Assembly: GCF_000956545.1 (NCBI RefSeq)
Contig: NZ_JYIT01000084.1
Coordinates: 124,001-188,000, forward strand
DNA length: 64,000 nucleotides
Direction of reading: 5' to 3'
Source of the DNA: Microbacterium azadirachtae
GTDB taxonomy: Bacteria; Actinomycetota; Actinomycetes; Actinomycetales; Microbacteriaceae
Of this stretch, positions 18,315 through 26,244 are shown one piece after another. Below the pieces are notes generated by a model. It was not told where the DNA came from and made no database searches. It was given only the letters and a program-made list of their open reading frames with translations. Each line of letters starts with the position of its first letter. The stretch's first letter is position 1. The translations under genes and the position numbers were made by a program.

Positions 18315-20882
18315 TCACACCGGCAGCAGTCCCTGCCGGGTCGCCGCCGCGACGGCGCGGCCTCGGGTCGGCTCGCCCAGCTTGCGGAGCACCGCCGCGA
18401 TGTGATGCTCCACGGTGCGTCGTGACAGGATCAGGCGCTCGGCGATCTCGGGGGTCGAGAGGCCTTCTCCGAGCAGGCCGAGCACCTCCAGCTCCCGTGC
18501 CGTGAGCTGCGCCGGATTGCCGCGCGCCTGTGCGCGAGGGCGGCGGGGGAGGACGAGGCCGTGTTCGCGCCGGGTGCGCAGAAGAGCCTCGATCGCCGCG
18601 GCGGCACCGATCCCGTCGAGTGCGCGCACGGCCTGGTCGGCGACCGATGCGTCGGGATCGAGCATCGCGGCGTACGCGGCCCAGATCGGGCAGTCGCGTT
18701 CGGTCCACATGCCGATCGCCCGCCGATCGCCGACGAGCATGAGCGCGAACGGCTCCGCCATCCGCCGAGCGCCCGCATGCGACGCCCCGCCGAGCATGCG
18801 CCACCACGCGAGCTCGCCCGCAGCCCACTCCTCGTCATGCGCGAGAGCGAGCGCCCAGGTCGACTCCGTCAGCTCCCCGATGGCGCCGGGATCACCGGAC
18901 AGCCAGGCGTGCTCGGCGGCGGCGCACACCGCCGGGGCGAGGCGCTGCAGCTCGCCCGCCTCGCGGGCAAGTCGCAGGGCGAGGTCGAGCCTCGGCGTCG
19001 CGTCGTCTCCGCGGCGCGCCAGCACCCGGGCTGCCGCGCCCGCTGCCGGCATGAGGGAGACCGGCGCCGTGCCGACGTGCTCCAGCAGCGGGTCGGCGGC
19101 GGCCAGCGCCTCGTCGAAGCGCCCCTGATCGGCGAGGGCGAGACTGAGGCAGGCCGCCATGTAGCTCGCCCAGGAGTCCAGGTCACGGTCCTCACAGAAG
19201 GCGATTCCCGCTCCGAGCGCCTCATGCGCGTCCACGAAGCGCTTCTGCAGCACCGCCGAGGATCCGAGATTCGTGTACGCGCGGGCCACGTGCTCCGGCA
19301 GGTCTGCGGCGCGGGCGATGTCGAGGCTGCGATTCAGATCCTGCCGCCCCTGCGTCACTCGGCCGGACTGGAGCTCGGCCGTGCCGAGGTTGTTGAGGGC
19401 GTGGCTCTCGATGTCCGCGCTGCCGAGCGTGCGGGCGAGCTCGAGTGCCTTGCGGCCCCACCGCTCCACCTCGTCCGGCTCCTCGGCGAGCATCCGCAGC
19501 TGCGCGTAGTTGCTGTACGCCCAGGCGAGCTCGACACTCGGCGGGAGCTGTTCCAGGGTGACCACGGCCCGGAGTCCGTATCGCTGCGCGTCGTCTCCGT
19601 GCCCGGAGAACCACGAGAGGCGGGAGAGCCATCGCTCGTCGTCGCCGCGGCGCAGAGCGTCTCCGGCGAGCTCGTGGAGTTCGAGAGCCTGCTGTCTCGC
19701 CGTGAGCGCCTCGGGCAGCTGATCGGTCAGATAGCACTCATAGGAGAGGGCCACGAACAGCGCCGCGCGTCGCGTCGCGCCGCCGCAGTGCCGCAGCGCG
19801 AGCCGGTAGTGCTCCGCCGCCTCGCGATGGGCGCTCCCGTGCGCGGCCCTCTCCGCCGCGGCGACCGCATGGGCGACGGCCGCGGCCTCATCCCCGCAGC
19901 CCGCCGCGTGATGCGCCAGGGTGCGATGGTCCTCAGGGCTCCGTTCGGTGAGGGCGCGCAGCGCACGGCCGTGCAGCTGCCGACGGCGCACGGCGGAGAG
20001 ACTCTGCTCGACGGCTTCACGGGCGAGCTCATGGCGGAAGCCCAGGGTGCCGTCGACCTCGATCAGCACTCCGGCGTCCGCGCACTCGTCGACGGCGTCC
20101 AGGTCCTGTGCGCCGATGCGGGCGAGCAGCTCGGCATCGGCACCTGCGCCCAGGATCGCCGCCGCGGCAGCCACGTCCTGTGCCGCGGGCGTCAGGCGGG
20201 CGACCCGGGCGAGGATCGCGTCGCTGACCGAGGCCGGCAGTGCGACGCCGCGGACGGCCAGGCTCTCGGTCACGAAGAACGCGTTCCCTCCGGTGCGCAG
20301 GTGCAGCGCGGTCGGATCGACGGCGTCGCCCGCAGCGGCGACGAGCCGCGCGACCCCCTCGACCGTCAGAGGCGGCACGAGCAGCCGCCGCACCTCGGTC
20401 GCGGTGGCGAGATCGCCGAGCAGAGCGGTGAGCGGATGCCGGGCCGTGATCTCGTCATGCCGGAAGGTGGCGACCAGCAGCACGGGAACCGGCTCGATGC
20501 GCCGTGCGAGGAAGCGGAGCGCGTCGAGGGTCGCCTCGTCGGCCCAGTGCAGGTCCTCGATCACGAGCAGGCCCGGCGTGGCGGCGATCAGATCGCGGAG
20601 CCGCCGGAACAGCCGGATCCGGTCCCCGCCCGCGGCGACGGACTCCGCGATCTCCGGCACCGCGTCCTGGAACGCGCCGAGCGCGCCCGGTGTCGTGATG
20701 TTGTCGGCGCCGCCGATCCGCACCCGACCGCGCGGCTCGGCCATCCGGGCGAGCGCGCGGACCAGGGCGGTCTTGCCCACTCCGGCCTCGCCGCCCAGGA
20801 GGACGACGCGACCGGATCCCGCGAGCGCGTCGTCGAGATCGGTGACGAGCTCGGCGAGGAGATCATCTCGTTCGACGAGCAC
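18315..20882 (-). CDS. Large ATP-binding LuxR-family regulator (LAL type)
   Basis: The roughly 855-residue protein has an N-terminal AAA-type ATPase (Walker A GGEAGVGKT near residue 30; Walker B LLVIEDLHWAD near 95), a long TPR-like helical middle and a C-terminal LuxR helix-turn-helix (LTARELEVLGLLGEGLSTPE, then IAERLILSRRTVEHH). It is a MalT/LAL-type regulator; its ligand and targets are unknown. The frame has no ATG start: GTG at 20882 or TTG at 20894 are candidates. Longer frames overlap DUF4242 and are rejected. It probably shares the DUF4242 transcript. Confidence 0.88.
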   Translation of the reverse strand: MLVERDDLLAELVTDLDDALAGSGRVVLLGGEAGVGKTALVRALARMAEPRGRVRIGGADNITTPGALGAFQDAVPEIAESVAAGGDRIRLFRRLRDLIAATPGLLVIEDLHWADEATLDALRFLARRIEPVPVLLVATFRHDEITARHPLTALLGDLATATEVRRLLVPPLTVEGVARLVAAAGDAVDPTALHLRTGGNAFFVTESLAVRGVALPASVSDAILARVARLTPAAQDVAAAAAILGAGADAELLARIGAQDLDAVDECADAGVLIEVDGTLGFRHELAREAVEQSLSAVRRRQLHGRALRALTERSPEDHRTLAHHAAGCGDEAAAVAHAVAAAERAAHGSAHREAAEHYRLALRHCGGATRRAALFVALSYECYLTDQLPEALTARQQALELHELAGDALRRGDDERWLSRLSWFSGHGDDAQRYGLRAVVTLEQLPPSVELAWAYSNYAQLRMLAEEPDEVERWGRKALELARTLGSADIESHALNNLGTAELQSGRVTQGRQDLNRSLDIARAADLPEHVARAYTNLGSSAVLQKRFVDAHEALGAGIAFCEDRDLDSWASYMAACLSLALADQGRFDEALAAADPLLEHVGTAPVSLMPAAGAAARVLARRGDDATPRLDLALRLAREAGELQRLAPAVCAAAEHAWLSGDPGAIGELTESTWALALAHDEEWAAGELAWWRMLGGASHAGARRMAEPFALMLVGDRRAIGMWTERDCPIWAAYAAMLDPDASVADQAVRALDGIGAAAAIEALLRTRREHGLVLPRRPRAQARGNPAQLTARELEVLGLLGEGLSTPEIAERLILSRRTVEHHIAAVLRKLGEPTRGRAVAAATRQGLLPV

Positions 20883-20898
20883 GCTCCCATTCAACCGC

Positions 20899-21150
20899 TC
20901 AGACGCCCTCGTTGACGAGATGGATCTCGTCGGCGACGAGGCCGTGCGCCTCCCGGTGCACGGTGTTCGCGGCCTCTGCATCGGGCGCGTCGACGAGGCA
21001 GAAGATCTTGCCCGCCGACTCGTCCACCCAGTAGCGCAGGTAGTGCACGCCGTGCTGGTCCTGCGTGGCCAGATCTGCGGCGTGCGCGGCGGCGACATCC
21101 GCCATCGTGACCGGGCCGTCGAGCGTGTGGACATCCATGTAGAGCGCCAT
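20899..21150 (-). CDS. DUF4242 (SCO4226-like) small protein
   Basis: The 83-residue product (MALYMDVHTLDGPVTM...) belongs to DUF4242; the Streptomyces member SCO4226 binds nickel. Typical features are HYLRYWVDES, KIFCLVDAPDAEAA and VHREAHGL. AAGGAG precedes the ATG by six bases. It lies immediately before the large LuxR gene on the same strand and may be its first partner. Whether this one binds metal is not shown. Confidence 0.8.
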   Translation of the reverse strand: MALYMDVHTLDGPVTMADVAAAHAADLATQDQHGVHYLRYWVDESAGKIFCLVDAPDAEAANTVHREAHGLVADEIHLVNEGV

Positions 21151-21261
21151 GAGCGTCTCCTTCCGTGAGGGTGCGGAGTCGTTCCGCTCCTCGATTCCAG
21201 CGCCCGAGGAGCCGTGCGGCATCGGTGAACTCACCCATCTTTCCCGGGTGACCGCGGGATT

Positions 21262-21282
21262 CTGCTCAGAGCGGATCCGCTC
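21262..21282 (+). promoter_or_regulatory. Candidate PopR box upstream of popR
   Basis: CTGCTCAGAGCGGATCCGC (21262-21280) matches at 17 of 19 positions a site before the clpP pair (complement of 22988-23006). It includes the perfect palindrome GAGCGGATCCGCTC (21269-21282). The site lies 37-55 bases before the leaderless popR start, near the -35 region. Confidence 0.5.
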
Positions 21283-21316
21283 GCGGCATCGCGGCGGCGG
21301 TGCCTAGCATGGCGCC

Positions 21317-21688
21317 ATGACCGCCACCCCCGAGATCCCCCGCATCGACCGCACCTCCGAGGACCAGAAGCGCACCCCGCGCGGCACCGAGCCGGAGCGG
21401 CTCTGGCGCACGGTGGTGGGGGAGCTGCTGCGCGATGCGCGAGCGGACCGCGGCGAGACCCTCGCCGAGACGGCGCAGCGCGCGGGCGTCTCGCCGCAGT
21501 ACCTGTCCGAGATGGAGCGCGGGCGCAAGGAGCCGTCGAGCGAGATGCTCGCCGCCGTGTCCGGGGCGCTCGAGCTGACCCTGCTCGACCTCACGCTCGG
21601 GGTGGCCGAGCGCATCGCCGCGGGGACGGCTGCGCCGGTCCGTGCGGCGGCGCAGCCGGCCCGCGCGTTCTACGCGCTCGCGGCCTGA
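21317..21688 (+). CDS. PopR/ClgR-like XRE regulator with an ssrA-like C-terminus
   Basis: The 123-residue protein has a helix-turn-helix domain (GETLAETAQRAGVSPQYLSE, then MERGRKEPSSEM) closely related to ClgR at 12500. The last residues are FYALAA, matching the end of ssrA degrons. In Streptomyces the paralogue PopR activates clpP3clpP4 and is degraded by ClpP through C-terminal alanines, so the same logic is likely here. TAGCAT (21305-21310) ends six bases before the ATG, suggesting a leaderless mRNA. The 3' end overlaps the convergent clpP gene by 19 bases. Confidence 0.85.
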   Translation: MTATPEIPRIDRTSEDQKRTPRGTEPERLWRTVVGELLRDARADRGETLAETAQRAGVSPQYLSEMERGRKEPSSEMLAAVSGALELTLLDLTLGVAERIAAGTAAPVRAAAQPARAFYALAA

Positions 21689-22314
21689 GCCCGATCACCC
21701 GCCTCCCGCGGCACGTTCCGCTCGGGCGGCGCCTGCTCGACCACCTGATCGACGAGGCCGTACTCACGGGCTCCGTCGGCGGTCAGCACCAGATCCCGGT
21801 CGGTGTCGGTGCGCAGTCGCTTCGCGCTCTGGCCGGAGTGGGCGACGAGGATCTGCTCGAGGCTGTCGCGCACCCGCACGACCTCGTCGGCCTGCAGGAT
21901 GAGGTCCGGGATGGTGCCGCGTCCCTGCGCGGCGGGCTGGTGCAGGATCACCCGGGCATGCGGGAGCGCCGCGCGCTTGCCCGCCGCCCCGGCGGCGAGC
22001 AGCACGGCGCCGACGGCCACGGCCTGGCCGACGCAGAACGTCGCGACGTCCGAGCGGATGAAGCGCATCGTGTCGTACACGGCGAGCATCGCGCTGGGAT
22101 CCCCGCCCTCGCAGTTGATGTACAGCTGGATGTCGCGGTCGCTTCCGGTCGAGTCCAGGTGCAGCAGCTGCGCGACGAGCACGTTCGCGACGTCCGCGTC
22201 CAGCGGGGTGCCGAGGTAGATCACCCGCTCGGCGAGCAGATGCGAGTAGACGTCGAGCACGCGGTCGCCGCGCGGCGACGTCGCGATCACGTTCGGGACG
22301 AGGAACGAGGCCAT
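21670..22314 (-). CDS. ClpP paralogue lacking the catalytic serine
   Basis: The 214-residue protein is a full-length ClpP fold with oligomer segments RVIYLGTPLD and LYINCEGGD. Where active ClpP reads GQAASMGA, this protein reads GQAVAVGA, so the nucleophile serine is alanine. The catalytic histidine (ILHQP) and aspartate (TDRDLVLTADGAREYGLVD) remain. It is probably a non-catalytic subunit mixed with the neighbouring ClpP, as ClpR is in plastids and cyanobacteria. It starts one base after the upstream clpP stops, with AAGGAG before the ATG. Confidence 0.88.
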   Translation of the reverse strand: MASFLVPNVIATSPRGDRVLDVYSHLLAERVIYLGTPLDADVANVLVAQLLHLDSTGSDRDIQLYINCEGGDPSAMLAVYDTMRFIRSDVATFCVGQAVAVGAVLLAAGAAGKRAALPHARVILHQPAAQGRGTIPDLILQADEVVRVRDSLEQILVAHSGQSAKRLRTDTDRDLVLTADGAREYGLVDQVVEQAPPERNVPREAGDRAQAASA

Positions 22315-22315
22315 G

Positions 22316-22936
22316 TCAGGCTCCTTCTGCGGTCAGGCCGATGCTGCGGCGGGTGAGGGGCGGCAGCACGTCGGCGAACGCGGAGACGATCTCGTCGACG
22401 AAGCCGTAGGCGAGCGCCTCTTCGGCGCTGTACCAGCGGTCGTGCAGGGAGTCCTCGAAGACGCGCTCGAGCGGCTGACCGGTGTCGTCGGCGATGAGCC
22501 CGAGCACGGTGTCGCGCGTGTGCCTCAGATCCGCTGCCTGCAGCTCGACGTCGACGGCGGTGCCGCCGATCCCCGCGGAGCCCTGGTGCAGCAGGATGCG
22601 GCTGTGCGGGAGGGCCCGCCGCTTGCCCTGGGTGCCGGCCGAGAGCAGGAACTGTCCGGCGCTGCAGGCGAGGCCGAACGCGACGGTCGCGACATCGCAG
22701 GGGACGGTGCGCATGAGATCGCGGATCGCGAGCATCGCGGGCACGGATCCGCCCGGCGAGTGGATCCAGAGGGTGATGTCGGCGTGCGGGTCCTCGGCGG
22801 CGAGGGCGAGCAGCTGGGTCATCAGCAGCACGCCGTTGTCGTCGTCGAGCACTCCGTCGAGCACGAGCACCCGTCGCGCGAGCAGCATGCGGCGCGTATC
22901 GGCGTCGAAGAGGTTGCGGGGCATGTCATCGGTCAT
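22316..22936 (-). CDS. clpP: ATP-dependent Clp protease proteolytic subunit (ClpP3/4 type)
   Basis: This 206-residue serine protease subunit has the nucleophile in GLACSAGQFLLSAG, the histidine in ILLHQGSAG and the aspartate in LHDRWYSAEEALAYGFVD, so its triad is complete. It is the first gene of a two-gene operon with the serine-less paralogue. The ATG at 22936 begins the conserved part; an upstream extension to 23077 is unlikely. Palindromic sites at 22971-23006 lie 35-70 bases upstream, and the PopR-like gene lies beyond the operon end. Confidence 0.9.
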   Translation of the reverse strand: MTDDMPRNLFDADTRRMLLARRVLVLDGVLDDDNGVLLMTQLLALAAEDPHADITLWIHSPGGSVPAMLAIRDLMRTVPCDVATVAFGLACSAGQFLLSAGTQGKRRALPHSRILLHQGSAGIGGTAVDVELQAADLRHTRDTVLGLIADDTGQPLERVFEDSLHDRWYSAEEALAYGFVDEIVSAFADVLPPLTRRSIGLTAEGA

Positions 22937-22970
22937 GACGGAAGCCTCGCCCCGCCCGGCACGGCGGCGC

Positions 22971-23006
22971 GAGCGGATCTGCTCCCGGCGGATCCGCCGT
23001 GAGCAG
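22971..23006 (-). promoter_or_regulatory. Candidate PopR operators before the clpP pair
   Basis: Two palindromes lie side by side. GAGCGGATCTGCTC (22971-22984) differs by one base from the popR-upstream palindrome. The second, centred on CGGCGGATCCGCCG (22986-22999), has 22 of 24 symmetrical bases. On the minus strand the second reads CTGCTCACGGCGGATCCGC, sharing 17 of 19 bases with the popR-upstream site. The position, 35-70 bases before the clpP start, suits an activator. Confidence 0.5.
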
Positions 23007-23067
23007 TGCACAGCGGCGCCCGGGCGGCCGCGGCCGGCGCAGAGGCGCGCCACCCTAGAATCGACGC

Positions 23068-23940
23068 ATGGTCGCATTCACCAAGGGGCACGGTACCGGC
23101 AACGACTTCGTCATCGTCGCCGATCCCGACGGATCCCTCGAGTTGGGCGTGGAGCAGGTCGCCGCGCTCTGCGACCGCCACTTCGGCATCGGCGCCGACG
23201 GACTGCTGCGCGTGGTGCGCTCCTCCGCGCTTCCTGAGGGGACGGCGGCGCTCGCCGAGCACCCCGATGCCGAGTGGTTCATGGACTACCGCAACGCCGA
23301 CGGCTCCGTCGCGGAGATGTGCGGCAACGGCGTCCGCGTGTTCGTGCACTATCTGCTTCGGAGCGGTCTGGCCGACCTCGACGACGGCGCGGCGCTTCTG
23401 ATCGGCACCCGCGCGGGCGTGCGTGCGGTCACCCGCAGCGCGGAGGGCTACCGCGTCGACATCGGCGCGTGGCGCCTGTCCGGACACGACCCGCTGGCGC
23501 GTGCCACCGGGCTGAGCGTGCCGCGCCCCGGCCTCGGCATCGATGTGGGCAACCCGCACGTCGTGGTGGCGATCGCCTCGGACGCCGAGCTCGAAGGCCT
23601 GGAGCTGACGCACGGGCCCGAGCTCGCACCGATGCCCGAGCACGGCGCGAACGTGGAGTTCGTCGTCCCGGCGGAGCCCCTGGTGCAGGACGGCATCGGC
23701 CGGGTGCGCATGCGCGTGTTCGAGCGCGGCGTGGGGGAGACCCTCAGCTGCGGGACGGGCATCACCGCGACGGCGCTCGCCGTGCGGCACTGGGCGGGTG
23801 CGGGCGCGCCGGACGAGTGGCTCGTGGAGGTTCCCGGCGGCACGCTGCGGGTCACCATGGCCCCGGGTGCCGATGGGGAGCACGTGTTCCTGTCCGGCCC
23901 CGCGCAGCTCGTCTACTCCGGCGAGATCGAACTCGCCTGA
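23068..23940 (+). CDS. dapF: Diaminopimelate epimerase
   Basis: DapF interconverts LL- and meso-diaminopimelate for lysine and peptidoglycan. The 290-residue product has both catalytic cysteine motifs: [11 protein letters not shown] and [11 protein letters not shown], plus GHGTGNDFV at the N-terminus. The -10 hexamer TAGAAT (23056-23061) ends six bases before the ATG without a ribosome binding site, so the mRNA is probably leaderless. It is divergent from the clpP operon. Confidence 0.96.
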   Translation: MVAFTKGHGTGNDFVIVADPDGSLELGVEQVAALCDRHFGIGADGLLRVVRSSALPEGTAALAEHPDAEWFMDYRNADGSVAEMCGNGVRVFVHYLLRSGLADLDDGAALLIGTRAGVRAVTRSAEGYRVDIGAWRLSGHDPLARATGLSVPRPGLGIDVGNPHVVVAIASDAELEGLELTHGPELAPMPEHGANVEFVVPAEPLVQDGIGRVRMRVFERGVGETLSCGTGITATALAVRHWAGAGAPDEWLVEVPGGTLRVTMAPGADGEHVFLSGPAQLVYSGEIELA

Positions 23941-23967
23941 TCCGGGGCGTCTTCGGCGAGCCGGAGG

Positions 23968-24609
23968 CTAGGGGAGCTCGATGCTCTCGGTGCGCGGCGT
24001 GCCGTGGCGGCGGACCTTGAGCACGCGGAACCCGCGGCCGGTCGTCGCCCGCCAGACGCTGTAGCCGCCGTCGAACGTCGCGGCCATCCAGCGCTGCAGG
24101 GAGTCCGCCCCGAGATTGCGACTCACGACGAACCAGCCGTCGGCGCGTTCGTCGAGGCGCGGGATCCACCGCTCCAACAGGTCGTGCAGCTCGCTCTTGC
24201 CGACGCGGATCGGCGGGTTGGAGCGGATGGTCCGGAAGGTCACGTCGGCGGGAACATCGTCCGGGGTCACGGCGTTGACATTGTCGAGGCCGAGTTCGGC
24301 GGCGTTGCGACGGACGAGATCGAGCGCGCGCTCGTTGACATCGACCGCCCACACGGTCGCGTGCGGCGCGGCGAGCGCCAGGGACAGCGAGATCGGCCCC
24401 CAGCCGCATCCGAGATCGAGCAGGTGCCCGCCGGGCGGCGGAGGCGGGGTGTTGGCGAGGAGCACGGAGGTTCCCACATCCACGTGGTCGGGGCTGAAGA
24501 CCCCGGCGGCGGTGGTGAGTTCGACCTCTCGGCCCGCAAGGGTCACCCTGATCCTGCGGAGGTTCTCGGGGCTTGCGGGAGCCGCAGTGAAGTAGTGGTC
24601 CGACCCCAT
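23968..24609 (-). CDS. RsmC-like class I methyltransferase
   Basis: The 213-residue protein is an MTS-domain methyltransferase: the SAM-binding LLDLGCGWGPISL (about residues 63-75), AVDVNERAL and the catalytic-site SNPPI that marks nucleic-acid guanine or adenine N-methylation. It resembles the active C-terminal half of RsmC/RlmG, which modify rRNA; the exact target is inferred. TACGCT (complement of 24616-24621) ends six bases before the ATG. It is convergent with dapF, with only 27 bases between the stops. Confidence 0.87.
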   Translation of the reverse strand: MGSDHYFTAAPASPENLRRIRVTLAGREVELTTAAGVFSPDHVDVGTSVLLANTPPPPPGGHLLDLGCGWGPISLSLALAAPHATVWAVDVNERALDLVRRNAAELGLDNVNAVTPDDVPADVTFRTIRSNPPIRVGKSELHDLLERWIPRLDERADGWFVVSRNLGADSLQRWMAATFDGGYSVWRATTGRGFRVLKVRRHGTPRTESIELP

Positions 24610-24683
24610 GCAGCGAGCGTAGCGGACACTCCCAGATAAAGTTAAGGCGCCCGCACGAAACGTCGGGCGCGAGAAAGGTGCGG

Positions 24684-26189
24684 ATGACGCAGTCCACGAC
24701 ACAAGACGAGCACGGCGACGCGGTCGAGCGCGTCCTGCAGGCAGCGGAGCGACGGGCGGAGTCCCACGTGTTCGGGTCCGCGCAGGCGCTGCAGGACACG
24801 GCCACCGCCGGGCACACCTCGGCCGACGGCGAGCAGTGGGATCTGGAGGAGCGGCACGCCCTGCGACGCGTGGCGGGCCTGAGCACCGAGCTCGAGGACG
24901 TCACCGAGGTCGAGTACCGCCAGCTCCGGCTGGAGAACGTGGTGCTCGTCGGCGTGTACCCCCAGGGCGCACAGGAGGACGCCGAGAACTCGCTGCGCGA
25001 GCTCGCCGCACTGGCGGAGACCGCCGGCGCCGTCGTGCTCGACGGGCTGTTGCAGCGGCGTCCGCATCCCGACCCGGCGACGTATCTCGGCCGCGGCAAG
25101 GCGCAGGAGCTCAAGGACATCGTCGCCGCCGTCGGCGCCGACACCGTGATCGCCGACACCGAGCTCGCGTCCTCTCAGCGCCGAGCGCTCGAGGACGTCG
25201 TCAAGGTGAAGGTCATCGACCGCACCACGGTGATCCTCGACATCTTCAGCCAGCACGCCAAGAGCCGCGAGGGTCGTGCGCAGGTGGAGCTGGCTCAGCT
25301 CGAGTACCTGCTCCCGCGCCTGCGCGGCTGGGGCGAGTCGATGAGCCGCCAGGCCGGTGGTCAGGTCGGCGCCGGCGGCGCGGGCATGGGCTCCCGTGGT
25401 CCCGGTGAGACGAAGATCGAGCTGGATCGTCGCCGTATCCGTACGCGGATGGCGATGCTGCGCAAGCAGATCCGCGACTTCACGCCGGCCCGGGAGGCCA
25501 AGCGCGCCGAGCGCAAGCGCCACACGATCCCGTCCGTCGCGATCGCCGGTTACACGAACGCCGGCAAGTCGAGCCTGCTGAACGCGCTGACGAGTGCCGG
25601 GGTGCTCGTCGAGAACGCGCTGTTCGCGACCCTCGACGCGACCGTCCGTCGCTCGGAGACCGCAGACGGGCGCGTCTACACGCTCACCGATACCGTCGGG
25701 TTCGTGCGCAACCTGCCGCATCAGCTCGTCGAGGCGTTCCGCTCGACGCTGGAGGAGGTGGCCGACGCCGACGTCATCGTTCATGTGGTGGACGGATCCC
25801 ACCCGGATCCGGCAGGGCAGATCAAGACGGTGCGCGACGTGATGGGCGACGTGGGCGCGCGCGGGATCCCCGAGATCGTCGCGTTCAACAAGGCCGATCT
25901 GCTGGACGACGACGAGCGGATGGTGCTGCGCGGGCTCGTGCCCGGCGCGCACTTCGTGTCGTCGCGCAGCGGCGAGGGGATCGACGAGCTGCGCGCCGCG
26001 ATCGACGACGCTCTCCCGAAGCCGGCCGTCGAGATCCGCGCCGTCGTGCCCTACGACCGGGGCGACCTCGTCGCCGCCGTGCATGAGACCGGTCTTCTGC
26101 TCGAAGTCGCGCACGAGGAGGCGGGCACGCGCATCCACGCGCACGTCGGAGAGAGGCTCGCGGCGGAGCTGGCTCCCTTCGCCGTCTGA
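24684..26189 (+). CDS. hflX: Ribosome-associated GTPase HflX
   Basis: HflX binds the 50S subunit and splits stalled ribosomes. The 501-residue protein has the N-terminal HflX domain (TYLGRGKAQEL, ELASSQRRALED), the glycine-rich linker GSRGPGETKIELDRRRI, and the GTPase domain with G1 GYTNAGKSS, G3 DTVGF and G4 NKAD. The ATG at 24684 is preferred over a GTG two codons upstream, because GAAAGG lies at a suitable distance. A very strong hairpin abuts its stop codon. Confidence 0.94.
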   Translation: MTQSTTQDEHGDAVERVLQAAERRAESHVFGSAQALQDTATAGHTSADGEQWDLEERHALRRVAGLSTELEDVTEVEYRQLRLENVVLVGVYPQGAQEDAENSLRELAALAETAGAVVLDGLLQRRPHPDPATYLGRGKAQELKDIVAAVGADTVIADTELASSQRRALEDVVKVKVIDRTTVILDIFSQHAKSREGRAQVELAQLEYLLPRLRGWGESMSRQAGGQVGAGGAGMGSRGPGETKIELDRRRIRTRMAMLRKQIRDFTPAREAKRAERKRHTIPSVAIAGYTNAGKSSLLNALTSAGVLVENALFATLDATVRRSETADGRVYTLTDTVGFVRNLPHQLVEAFRSTLEEVADADVIVHVVDGSHPDPAGQIKTVRDVMGDVGARGIPEIVAFNKADLLDDDERMVLRGLVPGAHFVSSRSGEGIDELRAAIDDALPKPAVEIRAVVPYDRGDLVAAVHETGLLLEVAHEEAGTRIHAHVGERLAAELAPFAV

Positions 26190-26227
26190 CATCGTGCGCC
26201 AACCGGTATTTCGGTTGGCGCACGATG
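26190..26227 (+). terminator. Strong hairpin abutting the hflX stop
   Basis: A perfect 16-base inverted repeat (arms 26190-26205 and 26212-26227, CATCGTGCGCCAACCG and its complement) with the six-base loop GTATTT starts directly after the TGA. There is no T-run. It should terminate hflX transcripts or protect their 3' ends. Confidence 0.8.
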
Positions 26228-26244
26228 CGTGCCAGCATGAGGCT

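Noticed and set aside
20883..21134. N-terminal extension of the LuxR regulator to 21134
   Set aside because: It overlaps the DUF4242 gene in another frame and encodes Arg/Ser/Thr-rich sequence unlike any regulator; the conserved part starts at about 20882.
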